Origin: Lodderomyces elongisporus
Lineage: Eukaryota > Ascomycota > Pichiomycetes > Serinales > Debaryomycetaceae
DNA: 64,000 nucleotides
Reading direction: 5' to 3'
Assembly (NCBI RefSeq): GCF_030384665.1
Contig: NC_083678.1
Span: 1,240,001 to 1,304,000 of the forward strand
Positions within the stretch are counted from its first letter, which is position 1, and each line of letters starts with the position of its first letter. The position numbers and the translations under genes are program-made. Shown piece by piece: positions 42,017-49,593 of this stretch. The notes beneath the pieces are model-generated. The model had not been told where the DNA came from, did no database searches, and was given only the letters and a program-made list of their open reading frames with translations.

Positions 42017-42022
42017 CACGTG
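42017..42022. promoter_or_regulatory. CACGTG E-box upstream of the SLS1-like gene
   Basis: CACGTG in the context GTCACGTGGC lies 211 bp upstream of the ATG at 42233. GTCACGTG is the preferred Cbf1 core. In Candida, Cbf1 is known to act at respiratory and ribosomal protein genes, which suits a mitochondrial expression factor. Function is inferred. Confidence 0.5.
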
Positions 42023-42232
42023 GCAGATGAGATCCTTTTTTCAATTAATTTTTTATTTATCATTTTTGAAAAATTGGAGATTACGAGCAGAGAATACAAG
42101 ACTAAGATGCGTAACTACCTAGTAGTATCAAATATACATTTTTACCAACATCAACCAAACATATTCCTCTTCTTTTTTTGTTACCTATTTTTCTAACTAC
42201 TTCGCCCCTCTCTGTCGATCCATAAACGATAA

Positions 42233-45220
42233 ATGATTGTACAGAGGTGTATCCGAAGGCGAGCGTGCAGTATCTTGGGACAGCGATGGAACTCAGATCA
42301 TTCTTTGCTCAAACAACTCATTCCCGACCTTGCAAATGAGACTGATGTTGATGTTGTAAAGAAACAGGCACTGAACAAAACAAACACTGCTAATACAGCA
42401 ACTACTGCAGCTGACACCAACACTTTGTCTGCACCACCGCATGAACAAATGCCTCCAAAAAAACCACAATCGAAAAGGGTGATTCTTTCTCGTTCTGAAC
42501 TTAGAGGCTACAAAAAGAATCGTCATCACAGCTCAAATCAAACAGCTTCACGCCGAGGGCCAAATAGTTCAGCTTCTGAGTTTAAAAAGGAAATGCCACG
42601 AGTTGACCCATACTCGTTGGCAAGACTTTTTTCATCATTTGAACAACTGAATTCAAAAACAAGCAGGGATTCAAGTGCAGAAGGAGATACTGAAACTGTA
42701 CTGGAAATTGCTGGAAAGTCAAATACAACTACCGATTCAAATGCTAATCCCAACACATCTGCTGCTTCTGCTTCTTCTTCCTCTTCTTCCTCCTCTTCTC
42801 TAAATGATGCCGAGAGCTTGATGAGCTATATCGATAGCTTCAAACCATTTGAAACAAAGATTAGTCAAACAAGGTACGATAGTATTGCAAAAGAATTAAA
42901 CAGCGCATTGACCAAAAGTCAACTTCAAGAGTATGTCACCCACATTAGAGCAAAGTCACATGGTGCTATTAGAATCAATAGATCAGCAACAAAAGGTATA
43001 ATCATCAAGAACATAATGAGCCAAGTATGGAAAATAGAAGTATCCAAAACCGCTGGCCTGGTGGATTTCTTATTAAGCACAAAACTGTTTGATTTGAGCC
43101 CCACCTTGGAATATTTCTTGAGAAAACCCAAATCGAGCTTTATGAAACATCTTGCAGCATCAAAAATACACGCCAAAATTGTACACCATAGGTTGATTAT
43201 ATCAGGTATGACTACAAAGCTTGGCTTGGTTGAAGGTGAATTTGCACAATACTCTGCAAACTTGAAATCTGAAAAAGTGCAATTATCCGAAAACGTTGAT
43301 AATTTAGTGCTTGATAAAGTGTTTACACAGTATGCAAAACAAATTATGGAAGTTGCACTGGTTCATTTAAGCAAAAATTGTGCAAAGGAATTCACCATTA
43401 GTGCTGAGTCAGACGAAGGTATTGTTCTCGCAAAGAGATTGATTGCTTGGTGCATTGGCGATTCTAATCCACATATCAAAAATGAAGTATTTGACAACAA
43501 GGGAAGCGGCAACGACAACAACAACAACAACAACAGCAACAGCAACAGCAACAGCAACATCCACGATAAGCAAGGGCTGTTATCAAATGCAAGTTATGTT
43601 CCATTTATCAATAAAGAATCTTGGCCATGGCATTCCAAAAACAATCAATACTTCAAAATCAGTAAAGAAGATATTAGACCCGGGCGCTACAATGATTTAC
43701 TATTTGAGAAATTTGATATGATGAATGATTTATTCATAAAGGATGAAGATATTGGTGAATTGGAAAACTATTCCTTGGCATTGAACATCAATGGCGATAC
43801 ATCAATTAATGAGGACCCATTTTTAAATAACGATACATCAGATCAATTACTCAAATCTTTAGATGGGCAAAATGATACTATTGAAAGTAAGAATAAGTCT
43901 AATGACGATGAAAGTAAAAGCAAGATATCTTATTGGGATGGTATCATCAAAAATCACAGTACATCTCCGCTGTTGAAGGAGGAAAAAGATAAACACACCA
44001 ATCTTGAGGATTTGCGCCATCAGTTGGGTAAATTTGCCGATAATGAGTTTGATGAAAATGAGTTCCCCGATGTATCAAAATTGATTGAAGATGTTGAAGG
44101 AAAGAGTAATGATGATGTTTTGGAAAATTTGAGAAAAGAGTTGGGTGCATTTAGTGAAGAACCTCTACCAGAAAGTGAAGGACTTCTGATGTTTGATGAA
44201 CTACTTGAAGGAGTAGATACAAAAGAACCAAAGAATGTTGAAGAAGAACAAATAATGGGTATAGAACATGAAGACAACGTACCTGAAACATCAGCACTGC
44301 AAGAATTTGGTAAAGAAATAATTGACGAAATCTACAATCAATTAAATGACTTGAGTTTTGCCAATAGTCTTTATGGTGTAAGCGAAGAATCTGAGTTAGG
44401 TAAGGCATTTACTTTGCAGTTTGGATCAATTGTTTTTGAAGAATCAAAACCGGTTTCTAAGCTTCTTAAATCAACCAATCAACAGCCAACACCTGTAACT
44501 TCCGATACGAAATTCAAATTTACCACAAATGTTCCGTTTGTAAAAGATCTTGCAACATCGTACCCTAGTCTCACTACTGGAACACATCTGTACACAAACA
44601 AGTTCCAAATCCGTCTTACTCCATCAATATTTCAAAACATGGGCACCACTAATAACAACGATGCATCAAGTGTGATTGATTTTGCAAAATTCCCACCAGT
44701 TGAATTCCAGGCCGAGTTAGATGGATATGGACAAATCAAATTGGACACTATTGAGTTGTTAACAATTGAGGCAATGAAAAACATTGCTGTGCCTTTATTC
44801 AATATGCCGCACGATATTCAAGTGACAAAAACTAGGATTGGGGACCTTTTAAAGCCACAGCTTAAGAAGACAAAGAAAAGCAAGACTTTTAGTCAAACTA
44901 ATATTGACAATCAACCGGAATTTGCTCACTTTTTGCAGAAATCAAACTTGGTGTTTGACGGCAAGTCGGATGTCTATGTGGCACCTTATGTTGATCTACT
45001 TGTAAATAATACCAAAGTGAGATACGATTTTGCCCATCTCACAGTAAAGACGGAAATGAACTTTGAGTTTGGAGAAAGACAATTGCAATTGAATATCAAT
45101 GAAGGTGGTCAATATGGAGGTAGAAGTTTTGAAGTCATGATGGGTGAAGGTGACTTGTCTAGAGATGAGTTTGAAGAATTCCTCAACGATGCATTGCAGT
45201 TTATAAACAATATCAATTGA
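42233..45220 (+). CDS. SLS1: SLS1-like mitochondrial inner-membrane expression factor
   Basis: This 995-residue protein begins with a basic, Arg-rich presequence (MIVQRCIRRRACSILGQRW). The segment at about 200-290 (YDSIAKELNSALTKSQLQEYV then KSHGAIRINRSATKGIIIKNIMSQVWKIE) fits the Sls1 family, in which S. cerevisiae Sls1 (643 residues) couples mitochondrial transcription to translation at the inner membrane. A Ser run (about 180-190), an Asn/Ser run (about 424-443) and a large acidic insert (about 500-720) account for the greater length. The insert contains a 39-residue duplication (from L591 and L630). The C-terminal part (about 760-990) is compact and probably folded. Family assignment is from the N-terminal block, so moderately sure. 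Confidence 0.7.
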   Translation: MIVQRCIRRRACSILGQRWNSDHSLLKQLIPDLANETDVDVVKKQALNKTNTANTATTAADTNTLSAPPHEQMPPKKPQSKRVILSRSELRGYKKNRHHSSNQTASRRGPNSSASEFKKEMPRVDPYSLARLFSSFEQLNSKTSRDSSAEGDTETVLEIAGKSNTTTDSNANPNTSAASASSSSSSSSSLNDAESLMSYIDSFKPFETKISQTRYDSIAKELNSALTKSQLQEYVTHIRAKSHGAIRINRSATKGIIIKNIMSQVWKIEVSKTAGLVDFLLSTKLFDLSPTLEYFLRKPKSSFMKHLAASKIHAKIVHHRLIISGMTTKLGLVEGEFAQYSANLKSEKVQLSENVDNLVLDKVFTQYAKQIMEVALVHLSKNCAKEFTISAESDEGIVLAKRLIAWCIGDSNPHIKNEVFDNKGSGNDNNNNNNSNSNSNSNIHDKQGLLSNASYVPFINKESWPWHSKNNQYFKISKEDIRPGRYNDLLFEKFDMMNDLFIKDEDIGELENYSLALNINGDTSINEDPFLNNDTSDQLLKSLDGQNDTIESKNKSNDDESKSKISYWDGIIKNHSTSPLLKEEKDKHTNLEDLRHQLGKFADNEFDENEFPDVSKLIEDVEGKSNDDVLENLRKELGAFSEEPLPESEGLLMFDELLEGVDTKEPKNVEEEQIMGIEHEDNVPETSALQEFGKEIIDEIYNQLNDLSFANSLYGVSEESELGKAFTLQFGSIVFEESKPVSKLLKSTNQQPTPVTSDTKFKFTTNVPFVKDLATSYPSLTTGTHLYTNKFQIRLTPSIFQNMGTTNNNDASSVIDFAKFPPVEFQAELDGYGQIKLDTIELLTIEAMKNIAVPLFNMPHDIQVTKTRIGDLLKPQLKKTKKSKTFSQTNIDNQPEFAHFLQKSNLVFDGKSDVYVAPYVDLLVNNTKVRYDFAHLTVKTEMNFEFGERQLQLNINEGGQYGGRSFEVMMGEGDLSRDEFEEFLNDALQFINNIN

Positions 45221-45697
45221 TTTCGTGAAATTTAGAGCAAAAACAGGGGGTATTCTCTGCTCTGTCCTGTTTTGTTCTTTAAATTTCACCTTTTCTTTTT
45301 TAGTATGTAATATCCAAAAGATGTATATAGAGCATTAATAGAGGTTTTAGCTGCCATATGTTTGAGAGGTTCAGTCGCTTAGTTGAAATAGTGTAGGAAA
45401 TAGAGTTTAACTTTTTATACATATGTCAAACTGGACTTGGTTAAACTTTTACAATTCTGTTGACTTGTTTTTTACTACACACACCAAGTTTGTGTGCAAA
45501 ACATAATACAATTTATCTACATCCTACTCTTGGACTCATATTTGATGCTGTTTCAATTTGTTTGATTGTATTTATTTATTTATGTAATTATTATTATTAT
45601 TAATTTTATTCTTTTTGAGTATAATGATGATGATGATGATGCATTTCTATCCTATTCAGTATACATAGCAAAACACACCCCTTCTTACCTAAAACAT
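45221..45697. other. Convergent 3' region of the SLS1-like gene and the 95-residue protein gene
   Basis: Contains ATT and GAT trinucleotide runs (about 45590-45605 and 45624-45641) and T tracts. No gene or RNA is seen. Confidence 0.5.
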
Positions 45698-45985
45698 TTA
45701 TTTCTTTGACTCCAAGGTTTTGATGTGTCTCTCCAAGTTGTCAATTGAGGTTTGCAAGGCAACAACGTCAGCAACAACAACGGAGTTTGTGAATTTGTAT
45801 TGATCCAACAAGTAATAGTATGATCCAAAACCAGTCACAGCAACACCCAAGAGGAATCCCATAAAGCCGCCTCTAAATGCTCCAACTTTCCTAGGCTTTG
45901 CAGTAGAAGTAGCAGCTGGTGTCACTACTGTAGTGTATGAACGGAGTGATGAAGCAAAAGGTTTTACTAGTTGACGTGAAAGCAT
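45698..45985 (-). CDS. Small mitochondrial single-pass membrane protein of unknown function
   Basis: A 95-residue protein. Residues 1-30 are rich in Arg, Ser, Thr and Ala without acidic residues, like a mitochondrial presequence. A glycine-rich hydrophobic span at about 38-60 (RGGFMGFLLGVAVTGFGSYY) is followed by a helical, coiled-coil-like tail (VVADVVALQTSIDNLERHIK). This layout recurs, as far as I recall, in an uncharacterised conserved family of fungal mitochondrial proteins. Topology suggests an inner-membrane protein with the helix in one aqueous compartment. It lies between genes for other mitochondrial proteins. No biochemical role can be given. Confidence 0.8.
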   Translation of the reverse strand: MLSRQLVKPFASSLRSYTTVVTPAATSTAKPRKVGAFRGGFMGFLLGVAVTGFGSYYYLLDQYKFTNSVVVADVVALQTSIDNLERHIKTLESKK

Positions 45986-47292
45986 ATTTGATTAATGTGA
46001 ATGAAGTTGTAATTTCAATTTTGTAGTTTTATATGTGTATAAATGTATGTTTTGAATAAATAGAAGACAACTAATTGATGTTGTAGACAGTGTAGGGGAC
46101 TAGTAACAATATGCTTCTTTCTATGGGTAAATAAATATAGATATAGTCTCCTTGTGGATATATATATATATTGTATTTATGTCTATTATGTAACTTAAAT
46201 TTGGTGTGAGCTATAGAGTACAATGTGTCTCTTTTTTAATATAATTTTTCCAATTGGAGTCTTTGGTAGAGGATTCTGTAATTTTTATGGAGAAAAATTG
46301 TTTGTGAAAGAGTGTGAAAGTGAAAGAGTGTGAGTGTGCGACAATGGTGAAAACTTTGGAACCGACTTTTTTTTTCTTTCTTTCTACTTTCTTCGCCTTT
46401 TAGTTACACACGAAATCACCCGAGCTTGGACTCTCTAATAGGAAATCTATATAGTTGCAAAAAAAAATATTAGATGATCAGAGAACAGAGTGTTTTCTTG
46501 TTTGAAAGAATGTACATGAAATAGAAACAACAACAACAATACTAATAATGTGTGGAATGAAAGTGAAAGAAGGATTAAAAGGGACTAGGAGGGACTAGGA
46601 CGAAGGGAAGGAAGGGGAAGTGAATATAGTAAATACTGGGCTCCTGTGCAAAGTATGACATCTAGCCCGGAAGGTTTTTCTTTTAACTTTTTTTTTATTT
46701 TTTATTTTCTCTTTTTCCTTAGTTATTTTGGATATGGGGATACTTGATCATCTAATGCAGTAGTACACAATCATGTGGTCAGCGGTTAGGTATCCCTTAT
46801 GCGGGGCAAGAGGTCGAGAACTTGAACGAGAACGGGAACAAATATGAGAAAGAGAGAAGTTTTGAGGTGTTGCAACAATAAAGACCTAATCAATACTTTC
46901 AATCTCAGCTCAGATGTTTCCATCTGCTTTCAATGTTTATTTATGCTTGTGCTATACTTTCCACTTGCAAGATAAACCAAAAAATTGTAGTTTATTGACA
47001 ATCTGGTTATTGATATCAAGACTTAGAAGCAGTAATTCTTCCCGCATCACCCCGACCTTCATGAGCGCGCGATCCGCCATAGAAAGATGGAAGATTCTTT
47101 GACTTTTGGATGCGTGCGGAATTTATACCAACTTGGAGAGTGGAGAGCGCAATTATACTTCATGCATGGACATGAGATTAGAAATTTGGATTCACAGCAA
47201 TATCGTAGGAAGTTTCCAATACTACAAGCACAAGAAAACACCTGTAGATTCACACTGAATATAAAAAACAAACAATTTGGCACCTTATTTTA
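45986..47292. other. Divergent promoter region between the 95-residue protein gene and MCP2
   Basis: 1.3 kb without a supported gene. It holds a TA run (about 46158-46172), A/T tracts and a tRNA-like sequence at 46776-46823 that does not fold convincingly. GC-rich words near 47040-47080 (GAGCGCGCGATCC) lie 220-250 bp upstream of MCP2. Confidence 0.55.
46776..46823 (+). other. tRNA-like fragment (A-box and weak B-box words)
   Basis: TGGTCAGCGGTTAGG (46776-46790) resembles a tRNA D-arm/A-box, and GAGGTCGAGAACTT (46810-46823) loosely resembles a T-arm/B-box. Spacing is shorter than in a normal tRNA, the T-loop TTCRANN is not intact and no acceptor stem closes it. A degenerate tRNA relic is possible, chance resemblance equally so. 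Confidence 0.15.
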
Positions 47293-49065
47293 ATGTTTGC
47301 ACAATCATGGCTGGGGATCAGGAATTTTACTCTAGGTTTGATCAAGATTCAAAGAGTAGCAACCCAAGCAAATGGAGTCACTAATGCAAATAGAGCAGTT
47401 ACTCTAAAACAAATACAGTTTCACGGACGACCGTACAGGTTTTTAAGTACTAGCAGTAGTGGAAGTGGCAGTAGAAGTGGAAGTGCTGGTCATGGCCACG
47501 GAAAATCTACTAAAACTGATCGAGTGTTATACTCCACATTAGCTGTGATTGCCGGTGCAGGGACTATTTACATCATTGACAAAGAATTTAATGCTAGTTT
47601 AATTACTAGATCTGCCCGTGCATTGTACGTTTTGCTCTGGATTGCTTATGCATACGGCAAGGACTCCAAAAATTACAAGAGCATCGATGATCTACACGAG
47701 ATTGCTAGCGAGCGCCTCTTGCAAATGTTGATGCAAAACAAGGGGCTCTATATCAAGCTAGGACAAGCAATTGCCAACCAGGGTGCATTGTTTCCAAAAG
47801 CTTACCAAGTGAGATTCCCCAAGTTATACGACGAAGCTCCTTTCGATTCGTGGGACAAGGTGGACCAAGTATTGAAAGCAAACTTGGGTCCAAATTATGA
47901 AAGTGAGATTTTTGAGTGGATCGATCATATTCCCGTTGCTAGTGCTTCGATTGCACAAGTTCACAAGGCTCAATTAAGCAAAAATTTAGGCTCCGCCAAA
48001 GTGGCTCTCAAAGTGCAACACGATTACATCGATAAACAAATAGTTGTTGATCTTTGGGTATACAGATTTATTTCTAAAGTCTATGAAAAAGTATTCGACA
48101 TCCCGCTAAGTATGTTTACGAGCTACGTATCTGAACAATTGGTGAAAGAAACTGATTTTGTTCATGAGATGCACAACTCAATGCGCTTGGTTGAGCTTAT
48201 TGAAAACGATCCAGTGTTGGAAAAAGAAAATATCAAGATCCCGAAAAATTTCCCCAAATTGACCACAAGACAAGTGCTTCCTGCTGAATGGGTTGATGGC
48301 ATAGCGCTTACAGATAAAGACGAATTGATTAATAATAAATATGATTTGAAGTTGACAATGTCCCAATATATCAAGTTGTTTGGTAGACAAATATTCAAAT
48401 ACGGGTTTGTCCATTCTGATCCTCATCCAGGTAATCTTTTGGCGAGATTTGATGAAAACGGTAAGCAGCAATTGGTCTTGCTCGATCATGGTTTATACAT
48501 AAATTTACCTGAAAAGTTTAGACTACAATACTGCAAACTTTGGAAAGATCTATTTGTCTTGAATGTAAAAGGTGTTGAGCAAACTGGACGGGACTGGGGG
48601 ATCCATTCTACCGAAATTTTTGCTACAATTGTGCAACTAAGACCAGTAAAATTAGAACAGAATAAAGATGGTTCGAAAGATGATACAAGGGACATTTCAG
48701 ATTTGCTCAAGTCATTTATAGGAGATGAGCTGAAGTTCCCAAAAGAGTTGCCATTTTTGTCTCGAACAATGCGAATGATTCAGAACTTGAACCAGCAATT
48801 TGGCTCTCCAGTAAACAGAATCAATCTTTTGACCAAGGAAGCCATTACTGTGCTTTCCAAAGATGGCAACTTGACATGGTCTGACCGGTGGGACTTGCTC
48901 AAGATTGACTTTAGCATGATTGTTTCCGGTATCATCTTTAGACTTATTAGAATTAGACAATGGCTTACAGGAGACAAGTATGGTGGTAAACAGAAAGGTT
49001 TGGAGGATTATATAGAGATGTATATGCAGAATACTGCCAAATCTTTGGGCATGGAATGGATGTAA
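47293..49065 (+). CDS. MCP2: MCP2-type ABC1/ADCK1 mitochondrial kinase-like protein
   Basis: This 590-residue protein belongs to the ABC1/ADCK/UbiB atypical kinase family. S. cerevisiae Mcp2 (569 residues), an inner-membrane protein affecting mitochondrial lipid homeostasis, is the best fit. A basic presequence and a membrane-like span (about 80-100) precede the kinase fold. The diagnostic KxGQ motif is K155-Q158 (IKLGQAIANQG). The segment IPVASASIAQVHKAQL carries the Ala-rich nucleotide loop. The catalytic-loop equivalent VHSDPHPGN is 373-381, with metal-binding Asp in LLDHGLY near 397. Coq8-type proteins have a different N-terminus, and the sequence around YAYGKDSKNYKSIDDLHEIAS favours the ADCK1/MCP2 branch. 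First ATG accepted because the presequence begins at once. Confidence 0.88.
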   Translation: MFAQSWLGIRNFTLGLIKIQRVATQANGVTNANRAVTLKQIQFHGRPYRFLSTSSSGSGSRSGSAGHGHGKSTKTDRVLYSTLAVIAGAGTIYIIDKEFNASLITRSARALYVLLWIAYAYGKDSKNYKSIDDLHEIASERLLQMLMQNKGLYIKLGQAIANQGALFPKAYQVRFPKLYDEAPFDSWDKVDQVLKANLGPNYESEIFEWIDHIPVASASIAQVHKAQLSKNLGSAKVALKVQHDYIDKQIVVDLWVYRFISKVYEKVFDIPLSMFTSYVSEQLVKETDFVHEMHNSMRLVELIENDPVLEKENIKIPKNFPKLTTRQVLPAEWVDGIALTDKDELINNKYDLKLTMSQYIKLFGRQIFKYGFVHSDPHPGNLLARFDENGKQQLVLLDHGLYINLPEKFRLQYCKLWKDLFVLNVKGVEQTGRDWGIHSTEIFATIVQLRPVKLEQNKDGSKDDTRDISDLLKSFIGDELKFPKELPFLSRTMRMIQNLNQQFGSPVNRINLLTKEAITVLSKDGNLTWSDRWDLLKIDFSMIVSGIIFRLIRIRQWLTGDKYGGKQKGLEDYIEMYMQNTAKSLGMEWM

Positions 49066-49593
49066 ATGAAAGAGAAGGGAGCAAAAAGAAAAGAAAGAAA
49101 AGAAAGAAAAGAAAAAAGAAAAGAAAAGAAAAGGGAGAAAAAAATATAAAACAAAGCAAAACAAAGGAAGGATTCAAAAAAAATTGTCATCTGTCTTTAA
49201 TGTCTGATCCAAAGAATGTAATTAATTTCAAATAAACGTGTTAATAGAATAGAAAACAATTTTTTTGTTACATTATGTCTCACCCTGTTAGCACATTCAG
49301 TAAAATTATTCGTCTTTTATTCACGTTGTTTCTCGGTTTTGGTTCTTTTCCTTCTCTCTTGCACATTAATTATGCGCGCACAGTGCGATGCTCATCGAAA
49401 TTTTTTAGCACAATCCAAAAGGAAGAAGAAGAAGAAGAAAAAAAAAACTATACCAAGTATACTCAGGTTTGACACAACAAACATTTCACTTGATTTCGAA
49501 CATACGTACCAGCTACATCCTATTTAAAATAGAAACCAGAACCAGAAACGTCAACATCAACATAAACATAAACATAACCACCGCCTTTTTACC
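49066..49593. other. Spacer between MCP2 and UTP13
   Basis: Starts with a GAAAA-type repeat (about 49086-49141) behind MCP2 and carries a PAC/RRPE-like pair (49391-49406) before UTP13. A CATAAA repeat (about 49559-49577) lies just before the UTP13 start. Confidence 0.6.
49391..49406. promoter_or_regulatory. PAC- and RRPE-like elements upstream of UTP13
   Basis: CTCATCG (49391-49397), the reverse of the PAC core CGATGAG, abuts AAATTTTTT (49398-49406), an RRPE-like word. The pair lies about 190 bp upstream of UTP13. PAC with RRPE marks ribosome biogenesis genes in yeasts, so the context fits the gene. Confidence 0.55.

Larger units (their letters stand above)
40153..42232. other. 2.1 kb divergent region between PUT1 and the SLS1-like gene
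   Basis: No supported gene. It holds a GAT run (about 40403-40421), a compound C/AC/TC microsatellite (40566-40610), a CCG-N8-CGG pair (40895-40908), GTA/GTT repeats (about 41036-41094), an imperfectly understood 182-codon frame (41275-41823) and a hairpin within it (41347-41371), and an E-box (42017-42022). Confidence 0.55.
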
